From assembly GCA_050299855.1 (NCBI GenBank), contig JBNKWQ010000053.1, positions 1-64,000 of the forward strand: DNA of 64,000 nucleotides, given 5' to 3'. This DNA comes from Hahella sp050299855 (GTDB taxonomy: Bacteria > Pseudomonadota > Gammaproteobacteria > Pseudomonadales > Oleiphilaceae). Positions 33,144-42,731 of this stretch are shown here, one piece after another. The position numbers and the translations under genes are program-made. How positions within the stretch are numbered: position 1 is the stretch's first letter; each line of letters starts with the position of its first letter. The notes under the pieces were generated by a model that saw nothing but the letters and a program-made list of their open reading frames with translations, was not told the DNA's origin and made no database searches.

Positions 33144-34376
33144 ATGGCGAGTTTGAGTGGGAATATGATCGTAGGTCTGGATATCGGCACGTCCAAAGTA
33201 GTCGCGATTGTCGGCCAGAAGAACGACGAAGGTGAAGTGGAGATCGTCGGTATCGGGTCCCATCAATCCCGTGGCCTGAAACGCGGGGTGGTCGTGAATA
33301 TCGAGACCACAGTACAGGCAATCCAGCGGGCTGTGGAAGAGGCGGAATTGATGGCGGGATGCCGGATCCATTCTGTTTACGCTGGTATCGCAGGTAGCCA
33401 TATACGCAGTATGAACTCTCACGGAATTGTTGCTGTGCGGGAACGAGAGGTTATTCAGGCCGATCTGGATCGGGTGCTGGATGCGGCACAGGCCGTTGCC
33501 ATCCCTGCTGACCAGCGGGTACTGCACGTGCTACCGCAGGAATATGTAATTGACAACCAGGAGGGCGTGAAGGAGCCCCTTGGTATGTCGGGCGTAAGGC
33601 TTGAGGCCAAAGTACATCTGGTTACCTGTGCAGTGAACGCCTATCAGAACATAGAGAAGTGTGTGAAGCGCTGTGGTCTTGAGGTAGACGAGATTATTTT
33701 GGAGCAGGTGGCCTCCAGTTACGCCGTTTTGACAGATGACGAAAAGGAATTGGGAGTCTGCGTTGTGGATATCGGTGGCGGCACTACGGATATTGCCATC
33801 TTTACCGGTGGGGCTATTCGCCACACTGCGGTAATTCCAATCGCAGGAGATCAGGTGACCAATGATATTGCCATGGCGCTGCGGACACCGACCCAGAATG
33901 CAGAAGAAATCAAGATCAAGTATGCCTGCGCGCTGACTCAACTGGCCGGTGCCGACGAAACCGTAAAAGTACCCGGCGTAGGTGATCGCCCAGCAAGGGA
34001 TTTGAGTCGTCAGGCGCTGGCCGAGGTGGTGGAGCCTCGTTACGAGGAATTGTTCACCCTGATCCAGTCAGAGCTGCGCCGTAGTGGCTACGAAGACCTG
34101 ATCGCTGCCGGCATTGTGCTGACAGGGGGAACCTCAAGTATGGAAGGCGTGGTCGAACTGGCCGAAGAGATTTTTCATATGCCGGTCAGATTGGCTGTTC
34201 CCCAGTCCGTGACCGGGCTGGTGGATGTGGTGAATAACCCCATGTACTCCACTGCCGTAGGGCTGCTGCTATTTGGATTTAAACAACAGGAACTTGGGCG
34301 AGGAGTGTCGCGCAAGACAGAGCAAGCTGTGAATCTGTTCTCAAGGATTAAGAACTGGTTCATGGGCAACTTCTAG
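33144..34376 (+). CDS. ftsA: Cell division protein FtsA
   Basis: 410 aa actin-like ATPase that tethers FtsZ filaments to the membrane. The phosphate loop MIVGLDIGTSKVVAIVG is at the N-terminus, VVDIGGGTTDIAIFTGGAI is the second phosphate motif, and IVLTGGTSSMEGVVELAEEI is the adenosine motif. The last ~12 residues (LFSRIKNWFMGNF) form the amphipathic membrane-targeting helix. ftsZ follows after 79 bases. Confidence 0.97.
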   Translation: MASLSGNMIVGLDIGTSKVVAIVGQKNDEGEVEIVGIGSHQSRGLKRGVVVNIETTVQAIQRAVEEAELMAGCRIHSVYAGIAGSHIRSMNSHGIVAVREREVIQADLDRVLDAAQAVAIPADQRVLHVLPQEYVIDNQEGVKEPLGMSGVRLEAKVHLVTCAVNAYQNIEKCVKRCGLEVDEIILEQVASSYAVLTDDEKELGVCVVDIGGGTTDIAIFTGGAIRHTAVIPIAGDQVTNDIAMALRTPTQNAEEIKIKYACALTQLAGADETVKVPGVGDRPARDLSRQALAEVVEPRYEELFTLIQSELRRSGYEDLIAAGIVLTGGTSSMEGVVELAEEIFHMPVRLAVPQSVTGLVDVVNNPMYSTAVGLLLFGFKQQELGRGVSRKTEQAVNLFSRIKNWFMGNF

Positions 34377-34455
34377 CCAGGTGATAGCTGCATGGCTGGA
34401 TTTCAATATGACTATATAAAGACGCAGACGAAAGAAACAAGAGAAGGAGAAGGGG

Positions 34456-35613
34456 ATGTTTGAATTAGTAGATAACGTACCACAAAACGCGGTCATCAAG
34501 GTCGTGGGAGTTGGAGGCGGTGGCGGCAACGCCGTACGCCATATGCTGCAAGGCTCTGTGGAAGGCGTAGAGTTCATTTGCGCCAACACTGACGCACAGG
34601 CACTCCGCGATGTTGAGGCCAAGCATGTCATTCAACTGGGCGGTAATGTCACCAAGGGGTTGGGTGCCGGCGCGAATCCAGAAGTGGGTCGTCAGGCTGC
34701 CATCGAAGATCGTGATCGTATTGCTGAAACCCTGAGCGGTGCGGATATGGTCTTTATTACTGCCGGTATGGGCGGCGGCACTGGTACTGGTGGTGCGCCT
34801 GTAGTGGCGGAAATTGCACGCGAAATGGGCATCCTGACGGTGGCCGTAGTGACGCGTCCGTTCCCGTTTGAAGGCGGCAAGCGTATGAAAGTCGCGGATG
34901 CCGGCTTGAAAGAATTGTCTCAGCATGTCGACTCGTTGATTACCATTCCCAACGAAAAACTGCTGAGCGTCATGGGTAAAAACACCAGTCTTCTGGATGC
35001 ATTTGCTGCTGCTAACGACGTATTGCTGGGAGCTGTGCAGGGGATTGCTGATCTGATCATCCGTCCGGGTATGATCAACGTCGACTTTGCAGACGTTCGT
35101 ACCGTTATGTCTGAAATGGGCATGGCAATGATGGGAACTGGTGTTGCCTCCGGTGACAGCCGTGCTCGTGAAGCTGCCGAGCGTGCAGTACGCAGCCCGC
35201 TGCTGGAAGACATCAATTTGCAAGGGGCTCGTGGAATTCTGGTTAATATCACTGCCGGTATCGATCTGTCTCTGGGAGAGTTCTCCGAAGTGGGTAACAC
35301 TATCGAGGAATTTGCCTCAGATTCGGCTACTGTGGTTGTGGGTACCGTTATTGATCCGGAAATGAAAGATGAACTGCGTGTCACTGTCGTGGCCACTGGT
35401 TTGGGCGGTCTACATGACAAACCAACCAAGGTGGTCGACAACTCACGTCAGGTCAACGGCACAACTGACTATCATCAGCTGGACCGCCCAACCGTAATGC
35501 GTAAGCGCACTGCGAGCATGGGTAACGCGGCAGTTGATCGTCGGGCTGTGGGGGATGAGCAAAGCGTTGAATATCTTGATATTCCAGCGTTTTTGCGTCG
35601 TCAGGCCGATTAA
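34456..35613 (+). CDS. ftsZ: Cell division GTPase FtsZ
   Basis: 385 aa tubulin homologue. The N-terminal KVVGVGGGGGNAVRHM and the tubulin signature GGGTGTGGAPVVAEIA (near residue 107) form the GTP site; NVDFADVRTVMSEMGMAMMG contains the T7 loop with catalytic aspartates. The C-terminal peptide EYLDIPAFLRRQAD is the docking site for FtsA and ZipA. A strong GAGAAGGAGAAGGGG ribosome-binding region precedes the ATG, consistent with high expression. It is the last gene of the dcw cluster proper. Confidence 0.99.
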   Translation: MFELVDNVPQNAVIKVVGVGGGGGNAVRHMLQGSVEGVEFICANTDAQALRDVEAKHVIQLGGNVTKGLGAGANPEVGRQAAIEDRDRIAETLSGADMVFITAGMGGGTGTGGAPVVAEIAREMGILTVAVVTRPFPFEGGKRMKVADAGLKELSQHVDSLITIPNEKLLSVMGKNTSLLDAFAAANDVLLGAVQGIADLIIRPGMINVDFADVRTVMSEMGMAMMGTGVASGDSRAREAAERAVRSPLLEDINLQGARGILVNITAGIDLSLGEFSEVGNTIEEFASDSATVVVGTVIDPEMKDELRVTVVATGLGGLHDKPTKVVDNSRQVNGTTDYHQLDRPTVMRKRTASMGNAAVDRRAVGDEQSVEYLDIPAFLRRQAD

Positions 35614-35635
35614 TTTGGCAGTTTGGTCAATTAGG

Positions 35636-35665
35636 TTGGAGCGCCTAACGGCTTTCTGGTATTAT
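35636..35665 (+). promoter_or_regulatory. Candidate lpxC promoter
   Basis: TTGGAG (35636-35641) and TATTAT (35660-35665) are 18 bases apart, and the -10 is extended by an upstream TG (TGGTATTAT). It lies 38-67 bases before lpxC. lpxC has its own promoter after ftsZ in E. coli as well. Confidence 0.55.
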
Positions 35666-35702
35666 TTGGCCGAATTTTGTCCGGTTTTGGTGAATCGCCG
35701 CA

Positions 35703-36611
35703 ATGATTAAACAGCGCACTTTAAAAAACATCATCCGTGCAACGGGGGTGGGGCTGCATTCAGGTGAGAAAGTTTATCTCACTCTTAAGCCAGCGCCCGT
35801 TGATACCGGTGTTGTTTTCTGTCGAACGGATCTTGATCCTGTCGTGGAAATCCCAGCGCGAGCTGAAAATGTAGGGGAAACTCTGCTGTCAACGACTTTG
35901 GTCAAGAACGGCGTGAAAGTCGCCACAGTCGAACACCTGTTGTCTGCATTGGCGGGCCTGGGTATCGACAACTGTTATGTAGAACTCAGTGCTGCGGAAG
36001 TGCCTATCATGGACGGTAGCGCGGGACCCTTTGTATTTTTGATCCAGTCTGCGGGAATCGAAGAACAACAGGCAGCCAAGCAATTTATCCGCATTAAGCG
36101 TGAAGTAACAGTTGTCGAAGACGATAAAAAAGCGACTTTCATTCCGTTCGATGGGTTCAAAGTGACGTTTAGTATCGACTTTGACCATCCTGTGTTTAAG
36201 GGGCGCTCCCAGGAAACAACCGTTGATTTCTCCAGCACTTCTTTTGTTAAGGAAGTGAGTCGGGCGCGAACCTTTGGGTTTATGCGTGACATCGAGAAAC
36301 TGAGAGCGATGAACCTGGCGTTGGGTGGAAGTGTCGATAATGCGATTGTTGTAGATGACTTCAAAATCCTGAATGAAGACGGCTTGCGTTATAACGATGA
36401 ATTCGTCAAACACAAAGTATTGGATGCCATCGGTGATCTTTATCTGCTGGGCAAGAGCCTGGTGGGTGAATTCCGGGGACATAAGTCCGGTCACGGCTTG
36501 AACAACAAACTTCTCCGTGAACTCTTAGCCCAAAAGGATGCTTGGGAAGTGGTGACACTGGAAGACACCCAGGATGCTCCAATATCCTATTTAAAGCCGA
36601 TACTCGCTTAA
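35703..36611 (+). CDS. lpxC: UDP-3-O-acyl-N-acetylglucosamine deacetylase
   Basis: 302 aa, the usual length. It performs the committed step of lipid A synthesis. Zinc ligands lie in VATVEHLLSALAGLGIDN (His79 region) and in VKHKVLDAIGDLYLLG, and the catalytic His is in FRGHKSGHGLNN. Placement right after ftsZ is the common gammaproteobacterial arrangement. In E. coli LpxC is degraded by FtsH through its C-terminal tail; here the tail ends SYLKPILA. Confidence 0.98.
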   Translation: MIKQRTLKNIIRATGVGLHSGEKVYLTLKPAPVDTGVVFCRTDLDPVVEIPARAENVGETLLSTTLVKNGVKVATVEHLLSALAGLGIDNCYVELSAAEVPIMDGSAGPFVFLIQSAGIEEQQAAKQFIRIKREVTVVEDDKKATFIPFDGFKVTFSIDFDHPVFKGRSQETTVDFSSTSFVKEVSRARTFGFMRDIEKLRAMNLALGGSVDNAIVVDDFKILNEDGLRYNDEFVKHKVLDAIGDLYLLGKSLVGEFRGHKSGHGLNNKLLRELLAQKDAWEVVTLEDTQDAPISYLKPILA

Positions 36612-36696
36612 TTGAATTAACTCATTAAGAATTGCGAGAGTCATAGTTTACAAGAGGGGTGTAAAGTAAATTGGAATTTTTGGTTGTTAAGGAAAA

Positions 36697-37131
36697 CTAC
36701 TTGGTGTGAGTCGCCAATGATTCCAATACTTTACGCAACTCTTCATCCCCACAATGCCGAGCTTCCTGTAATAGGAGTTCGGCATTTTGTTTTGAGATCG
36801 GGTTAACCTTTCGCTTTCGTTTCTGACGTTCAGCATGGGGTCTGACTTTAGGTTTGATCTGATAGATGAATTCGAATTCGGGAAATTGTCGGAGGTGTTT
36901 CAATATCTCATGCTGCTGCATTCGAATTTGGTTGGCTGCCAGCGCATTGGGTACCAGCACAGTAATCACGCCATTAATAACGCAGGCGAATTCCACTCCG
37001 CTGTCTTTCAGGTTTATAGGCAGGCTTTGGGTGAACATTTTTTGCAAACGATTAACCTGCTGAGCGCGCTCGATCAGCGACCCCAGGCCCGACGTTGGGC
37101 TATTCAATAGTTCAGAAACCTGCTTTCGCAT
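36697..37131 (-). CDS. dciA: DciA-like (DUF721) helicase-associated protein
   Basis: 144 aa. The N-terminal ~85 residues form the DUF721 domain (LIERAQQVNRLQKMFTQSLP, then ITVLVPNALAANQIRMQQHE), followed by a basic segment (RPHAERQKRKRKVNPISKQN) and a short helical tail. DciA is the replicative-helicase (DnaB) operator in bacteria without DnaC. A DUF721 gene between lpxC and secA is the Pseudomonas arrangement. It faces the opposite way to both neighbours. The lysine/arginine-rich stretch would suit DNA binding. Confidence 0.8.
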   Translation of the reverse strand: MRKQVSELLNSPTSGLGSLIERAQQVNRLQKMFTQSLPINLKDSGVEFACVINGVITVLVPNALAANQIRMQQHEILKHLRQFPEFEFIYQIKPKVRPHAERQKRKRKVNPISKQNAELLLQEARHCGDEELRKVLESLATHTK

Positions 37132-37303
37132 TGTGATAGACCTTGAGTTAGTGCGGTGACAGCAAATCGACAGGTATGTTGCCGAAACTTAACTAAATAA
37201 ATGAGAGTAAGTTTACGCAATCAGAAGGCAAATTGCCGTACCTGTAAAACATCCTGTAACAAAATCACCAATATTTACCACAGATGCCCCCTGCATTTAC
37301 ATC

Positions 37304-37309
37304 TATAAT
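37304..37309 (+). promoter_or_regulatory. -10-like element upstream of the M23 peptidase gene
   Basis: An exact TATAAT lies about 95 bases before the likely peptidase start, without a good -35. Downstream at 37358-37376 is a near-perfect 19-bp palindrome (8 of 9 arm positions match) that could be an operator or hairpin. Confidence 0.35.
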
Positions 37310-37401
37310 GAAATTGGATACTCTCGCTCGCTAATTAATTTTACAACTTTTGACATTCAGCCGTTTTAAACGACTGAGTGGCGAATCCACAGAAAGAATT
37401 T

Positions 37402-38343
37402 ATGGACATTATTGTTCTTAACCACCGTCATGATCGCTCCCGCACCCTAAGGGTGGGCGGGCCGCTTCTTACCGGTGTCACCACAGTCTTTGCTTTGGTT
37501 GTCGCCAGCGCTATTTATGCTGGTTACACCCTGGGCAATAAGGCATCCAATGAAAGTTCAGCGGATCTCGTCAGTGGCGAAATTATAGCCAGCTGGGAGC
37601 AGCAGCTCAGTGAGCAGCAGCATGAGATTCAACAATATAAAGGTAAAACGGCACGTCATATTGACGCGCTCACATTGCGGATGGGTGAGTTGCAAGCACG
37701 TTTGTTGCGTCTCGATGCCCTCGGTCAGCGGCTTACGGATGTTGCCGGCCTGGATGAAGGTGAGTTTGACTTCGTGTCGACACCTGCATTGGGTGGTCCT
37801 GAAGAAATAGGTCTTGAACAATCCTTTGCTGTTCCGGAACTGACGGATGCATTGGAATCGATTGAGCTACAGGCTGAATCCCGTGAGCAGCAACTGCGGC
37901 TGATGGATGAGCTGTTTGTTAGTCAGAAGTTCGAACGTGAACAGTTCGTTGCAGGCAGACCCATCCTTAAAGGCTGGCTATCATCATACTACGGCTATCG
38001 CTCTGATCCATTTACAGGAAAAAGAGCCTGGCATGCAGGTGTGGATTTCGCTGGTAAGGAAGGCAGTAATATTGTTGCTGTTGCAGGCGGAGTGGTGACT
38101 TATGCAAGTGACCGGTATGGCTATGGCTTAATGGTTGAAATCAACCATGGCGGTGGTCTGGTTACCCGTTATGCTCATTGCAAGGAAGTCCTGGTTGCGG
38201 TGGGTGATGTGGTTCAGAAAGGCCAGACCCTCGCACATATGGGCAGCACTGGTCGTTCTACTGGTCCCCACGTTCATTTTGAAGTTCGCAAAAATGGGCG
38301 GCCAACCGATCCAACCAAATTTATTCATCGCGCCAGTCGATAG
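37402..38343 (+). CDS. M23-family metallopeptidase (LytM/NlpD-like envelope factor)
   Basis: 313 aa from the ATG at 37402; a GTG at 37378 would add eight residues without a ribosome-binding site. One membrane helix near the N-terminus (about residues 20-41) is followed by a coiled coil (about 55-105) and a C-terminal LytM domain. The zinc site is intact: His in WHAGVDFAG with the Asp, and HVHFEVRKNG near the C-terminus. It is therefore likely an active peptidoglycan endopeptidase, not a degenerate amidase activator. A homologue between dciA and secA is typical of pseudomonads and their relatives; its role there is unsettled. Confidence 0.88.
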   Translation: MDIIVLNHRHDRSRTLRVGGPLLTGVTTVFALVVASAIYAGYTLGNKASNESSADLVSGEIIASWEQQLSEQQHEIQQYKGKTARHIDALTLRMGELQARLLRLDALGQRLTDVAGLDEGEFDFVSTPALGGPEEIGLEQSFAVPELTDALESIELQAESREQQLRLMDELFVSQKFEREQFVAGRPILKGWLSSYYGYRSDPFTGKRAWHAGVDFAGKEGSNIVAVAGGVVTYASDRYGYGLMVEINHGGGLVTRYAHCKEVLVAVGDVVQKGQTLAHMGSTGRSTGPHVHFEVRKNGRPTDPTKFIHRASR

Positions 38344-38637
38344 TTTTGGTAAATCAGGCGGTAGCTGTAACCGCCTGATCTGTTCGAATATCCAATCTCA
38401 TCTGATATTTGCCTTTTAATTTTAGTCTGTTGCCTATATTGTTACTTGGCGTAACAAGTGTGCACTAATCCCTTTATTGCTGTAATAAATTGAGGTTAGA
38501 ATGCGGAGCTTGGATTTTAGCTCCCTCTGAAAGGTACGCCTAAGCCGCTTTCATCTAGCATCCAATATCATTGAATACTCTCGTCGTAATTCCGCCTGAG
38601 AAGAACGCGTACATATAAAAAGGTATTTTGGTCAGTT
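38344..38637. other. Intergenic region upstream of secA
   Basis: 294 bases. Three inverted repeats are visible: TCAGGCGGT/ACCGCCTGA (38354-38378), probably the 3' hairpin of the peptidase transcript though without a T run; TTGTTAC/GTAACAA (38439-38457), overlapping a TATATT at 38435-38440; and GGAGCT/AGCTCC (38505-38524) in the presumed secA leader. No secM-like ORF with an arrest motif was seen. Confidence 0.5.
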
Positions 38638-41379
38638 ATGTTTGCATCCATCGCCAGAAAGATCTTCGGCAGCAAGAATGCCCGTGAAATTAAACGAATG
38701 GGCAAGTCTGTTAATCTCATCAATCAGCAAGAAGAAGCCATCAGTGGCTTGGATGAGGCTGCAATCAAATCCAAAACTGCAGAATTTAGAGAACGCCTGG
38801 CCAAAGGGGATGCCCTTGACCAGATTTTGCCTGAAGCATTTGCGATTGTACGCGAGGCTGGTAAGCGTGTTCTTGGCATGCGTCACTTCGATGTGCAGAT
38901 GATGGGTGGGATGACCCTGCATCACGGTAAAATTGCCGAGATGCGCACCGGTGAGGGTAAGACGCTGGTAGCGACGCTGGCAGTTTACTTGAATGCACTG
39001 GCAGGTAAAGGTGTTCATGTAGTGACGGTGAATGATTATCTGGCTCACCGTGATGCCGACTGGATGCGTCCACTTTATGAATATCTCGGCCTGACGGTTG
39101 GCGTCGCGCTCAGCGGTCAGGATCCTGCGACCAAACGCGCGGCCTACGCGGCAGATATTACTTACGGCACGAACAATGAATTTGGCTTCGACTATCTCCG
39201 CGACAACATGGCATTTAGCCTCGAAGACAAGGTGCAACGTGGACATTATTTTGCCATTGTCGACGAAGTCGACTCCATCCTCATCGATGAAGCGCGCACC
39301 CCTCTGATAATAAGTGGCCCTGCGGAAGACAGTTCAGAGCTCTATCGTAAGATCAACAAGCTTATTCCTTTGCTGGAAAGGGCCGAGATCGCTGAAGAGG
39401 GGCAACCTGTAGGCGATGGGCACTTCACTATTGATGAAAAGAGCCGCAGTGTTGAGCTGACAGAATTCGGCCATGCCCATGTTGAAGAGCTGCTGGTTCA
39501 GAATGGCTTGCTGGATGAGGGCGATAGCCTATACGCTGCCACTAACCTGGGGCTGTTGCATCATGTCAGTTCCGGTTTGCGTGCTCATCACCTGTATCAG
39601 CGTAACGTTGAATACATTGTGCAAAATAACCAGATTGTTATCGTTGATGAACATACCGGGCGTACCATGCCGGGTCGCCGTTGGGGCGAAGGACTGCATC
39701 AGGCAATTGAAGCCAAAGAAGGCGTCAATATTCAGGCGGAAAGCCAGACACTGGCCTCTACCACTTTCCAGAACTACTTCCGGTTATATGACAAACTGGC
39801 TGGCATGACTGGAACCGCAGATACTGAAGCCTTTGAATTCAGACAGATCTATGGTCTTGATGTGGTGGTGGTTCCGACCAACAAACCGGTTAAACGTATC
39901 GACTACAACGATTTGGTTTATCTGTCAGTTGAGGAAAAATTCCAGGCAGTCATTGACGATATCAAAGATACAGTGACCCAGAATCGTCCTATCCTGGTAG
40001 GTACGGCCTCCATCGAAGCCTCTGAACACCTGTCGGCGATGTTAAAGAAAGAGAATATTGATCACAATGTACTCAATGCCAAGCAGCATGAACGTGAGGC
40101 CCATGTTATTGCCCAGGCCGGTCGCCCCGGCGCGGTGACTATCGCCACGAACATGGCCGGTCGTGGAACGGACATTGTGTTGGGTGGTAACTGGGAAGAA
40201 GAAATTCGTGCCCTGGAAACCCCCACCCAGGAGCAAATAGACAAGATTAAAGCCGACTGGCAGAAGCGTCATGAATTGGTCATCAGTTCTGGTGGTTTGC
40301 ATGTAATCGGCTCTGAGCGTCACGAGTCCCGCCGAATTGATAACCAGTTGCGGGGTCGTTCCGGCCGTCAGGGCGATCCTGGGTCCACGCGCTTTTATCT
40401 TTCATTGGAAGATAATTTGATGCGTATCTTTGCTTCTGATCGGGTGAAGAACATTATGCAGGCCTTGGGTATGCAGAAGGGCGAGGCGATTGAACATCGC
40501 ATGGTCAGTAACGCGATTGAAAAAGCTCAGCGCAAGGTGGAAGGTCGTAACTTCGATATTCGTAAATCGTTGCTGGAATACGACGATGTTGCCAATGATC
40601 AGCGCCGGGTTGTCTATGAGCAACGAAACGAAGTTATGAGCCGCGACGATATTTCGGACATGATTAGTGCGGTCAGAGAAGATGTGGTTGCGTCCTCTTT
40701 GACGCAGTTTATTCCTCCCCAAAGTCTCGAGGAGCAGTGGGATATTCCTGGACTGGAAAAGTTCTTGGATACGGAAATGGCAGTACAGTTGCCCGTGCAA
40801 CAGTGGTTGGATGAAGATAAACGCCTGCATGAGGAATCTCTGAGAGAAAAAATCCATCAGGAAATCGTGGTGGCTTATGCCTCCAAAGAGGCTGTCGTCG
40901 GCTCAGAAACTATGCGCAAATTTGAAAAGCAAGTGTTTCTGCAGGTACTGGATACGTTGTGGAAAGAACATTTATCCAATATGGATCTTCTGCGTATGGG
41001 GATCCATTTACGTGGATATGCTCAAAAGAACCCTAAGCAGGAATATAAACGTGAAGCTTTCGAGCTGTTCCAGAATATGCTCGACAGCATCAAGACTGAT
41101 GTCGTACGTATCCTTTGTCATGTGCGGGTTCAGACCCAGGAAGAACTGGAGGAGCTTGAGCGCCGACGTCGTGAGTCTCTGGCATTGCAGATGGAGCGTT
41201 CCCAAGCTCAGCACCCGGAAAGCCAACCGGATGATATCCCTGATGAGGCGCGTGATTCTTCTGAGGAAGGTGCTCAGCAGGCTCCATTTATACGCGATAG
41301 CAAAAAGGTCGGAAGAAATGAGCCTTGTCCCTGTGGTTCAGGGAAAAAATATAAACAGTGTCACGGTAAGGTGGAGTAA
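38638..41379 (+). CDS. secA: Protein translocase ATPase SecA
   Basis: 913 aa motor that drives Sec-dependent export through SecYEG. Walker A is MRTGEGKTLVATLA, the DEAD-like box is VDEVDSILIDEARTPL, and VDEHTGRTMPGRRWGEGLHQ and TNMAGRGTDIVLGG are the preprotein cross-linking/motor motifs. The C-terminal zinc finger is intact (Cys897, Cys899, Cys908, His909), the site that binds SecB and the ribosome. It lies where pseudomonads carry secA, with argJ five bases after the stop. Confidence 0.99.
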   Translation: MFASIARKIFGSKNAREIKRMGKSVNLINQQEEAISGLDEAAIKSKTAEFRERLAKGDALDQILPEAFAIVREAGKRVLGMRHFDVQMMGGMTLHHGKIAEMRTGEGKTLVATLAVYLNALAGKGVHVVTVNDYLAHRDADWMRPLYEYLGLTVGVALSGQDPATKRAAYAADITYGTNNEFGFDYLRDNMAFSLEDKVQRGHYFAIVDEVDSILIDEARTPLIISGPAEDSSELYRKINKLIPLLERAEIAEEGQPVGDGHFTIDEKSRSVELTEFGHAHVEELLVQNGLLDEGDSLYAATNLGLLHHVSSGLRAHHLYQRNVEYIVQNNQIVIVDEHTGRTMPGRRWGEGLHQAIEAKEGVNIQAESQTLASTTFQNYFRLYDKLAGMTGTADTEAFEFRQIYGLDVVVVPTNKPVKRIDYNDLVYLSVEEKFQAVIDDIKDTVTQNRPILVGTASIEASEHLSAMLKKENIDHNVLNAKQHEREAHVIAQAGRPGAVTIATNMAGRGTDIVLGGNWEEEIRALETPTQEQIDKIKADWQKRHELVISSGGLHVIGSERHESRRIDNQLRGRSGRQGDPGSTRFYLSLEDNLMRIFASDRVKNIMQALGMQKGEAIEHRMVSNAIEKAQRKVEGRNFDIRKSLLEYDDVANDQRRVVYEQRNEVMSRDDISDMISAVREDVVASSLTQFIPPQSLEEQWDIPGLEKFLDTEMAVQLPVQQWLDEDKRLHEESLREKIHQEIVVAYASKEAVVGSETMRKFEKQVFLQVLDTLWKEHLSNMDLLRMGIHLRGYAQKNPKQEYKREAFELFQNMLDSIKTDVVRILCHVRVQTQEELEELERRRRESLALQMERSQAQHPESQPDDIPDEARDSSEEGAQQAPFIRDSKKVGRNEPCPCGSGKKYKQCHGKVE

Positions 41380-41384
41380 GCTCG

Positions 41385-42605
41385 ATGGCGGTTGGACCTG
41401 GTGAATTGCCAGAATTTTCCCCCATAGCAGGTGTTCGAATCGGTATAGCCTCTGCCGGCATTAAAAAGCCCGGGCGCAAGGATATTGTTCTGTTTGAGTT
41501 GGCTGAGGGGACGACCACTGCTGGTGTTTTTACCCAGAATCAGTTTTGTGCGGCTCCAGTTGTGCTGTCTAAACGCCATTTGTCTCAGGCAATTCCGCGC
41601 TATTTGTTGATCAATACTGGTAATGCCAATGCTGGTACCGGACTGCAAGGTATGAAAGATGCTGAAAGCTGTTGTGTTGCCCTGGCTACTGCGGTTGGCT
41701 GCACGTCAGAACAAATTCTACCATTCTCAACAGGTGTTATTGGTGAGCCGTTGCCTGTCAAGAAAGTGACTGATGCACTACCTGCTGCTTTGGAAGATTT
41801 GTCTGCAGCACACTGGCCTGATGCAGCTGCGGGTATTATGACAACTGACACTCGTCCCAAAGGAGCCAGTTTGACCATTGAGGTGGCAGGAAAGCCGGTA
41901 AGTATTAGTGGGATCAGTAAGGGGGCTGGTATGATCCGGCCGAATATGGCAACCATGCTGGGATTTGTAGCAACAGATGCCCCCGTTGATGCTGACGTTC
42001 TGCAGCAATTGCTGACAGAGGCAGCAGAGCAATCTTTCAACCGTATTACTATCGACAGTGATACCTCCACTAATGATTCCTGCATGCTGATTGCCACAGG
42101 TAAGGCTGACCTGCCTCCAATGAAGCAACTGAATCAGCCTGAGTGGCAGGTTTTTCGGCGAGCTGTTCATCAATTGATGCAGAATCTGGCTCATGCCATC
42201 GTGCGTGATGGCGAAGGTGCTACCAAGTTTGTAGAGGTTCGAGTTGAGCAGGCATCAACCACCCAGGAGGCACTGGATGTTGCTTATACCATTGCTCATT
42301 CTCCGCTGGTTAAAACTGCACTTTTTGCCAGTGACCCCAATTGGGGGCGGATTCTTGCCTGTGTCGGAAGGGCGGGAGTGCAAGACCTGCAGTTGGATAC
42401 AGTGAATATCTTTCTGAATGATGTATGCATCGTCGAAAATGGCGAGCGTGCTTCCACGTATACTGAGGCGGCCGGTCAGGCGGTAATGGATCAGGAAGAA
42501 ATCGTTATTGGCGTCAGGCTCGGTCGCGGTCAGGTATCGGATCAAGTCTGGACGACTGACCTGTCGCACGAGTATGTCCGCATCAACGCTGAATATCGTA
42601 CCTGA
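41385..42605 (+). CDS. argJ: Bifunctional ornithine acetyltransferase/N-acetylglutamate synthase
   Basis: 406 aa Ntn-like enzyme of the cyclic arginine pathway. The autocleavage site lies in GMIRPNMATMLGF, with Thr190 becoming the N-terminal nucleophile of the beta chain. The alpha chain carries the GNANAGTG and STGVIGEPLP oxyanion-hole stretches, and the C-terminal SDPNWGRILACVGRAG is conserved. It transfers the acetyl group from acetylornithine to glutamate. It starts five bases after secA and is probably cotranscribed. It may be mono- or bifunctional, which sequence does not settle. Confidence 0.96.
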   Translation: MAVGPGELPEFSPIAGVRIGIASAGIKKPGRKDIVLFELAEGTTTAGVFTQNQFCAAPVVLSKRHLSQAIPRYLLINTGNANAGTGLQGMKDAESCCVALATAVGCTSEQILPFSTGVIGEPLPVKKVTDALPAALEDLSAAHWPDAAAGIMTTDTRPKGASLTIEVAGKPVSISGISKGAGMIRPNMATMLGFVATDAPVDADVLQQLLTEAAEQSFNRITIDSDTSTNDSCMLIATGKADLPPMKQLNQPEWQVFRRAVHQLMQNLAHAIVRDGEGATKFVEVRVEQASTTQEALDVAYTIAHSPLVKTALFASDPNWGRILACVGRAGVQDLQLDTVNIFLNDVCIVENGERASTYTEAAGQAVMDQEEIVIGVRLGRGQVSDQVWTTDLSHEYVRINAEYRT

Positions 42606-42731
42606 TTTATTCTTCCCGCCTATAGAACATTCACACCCGGCAGATGCGGCAGGGTGTGGGTGCCTCATTGATTTCTATTCCGCAGCTTCAATTCCCTCGG
42701 CTGGTGATAGCTAAACCCATGGAGTATTAAT

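Noticed and set aside
34465..35223. 252-aa minus-strand ORF opposite ftsZ
   Set aside because: Antisense shadow of ftsZ with no recognisable domain.
42632..42660. CACACCC/GGGTGTG repeat after argJ as a terminator
   Set aside because: Short stem, long loop and no T run; too weak to annotate.
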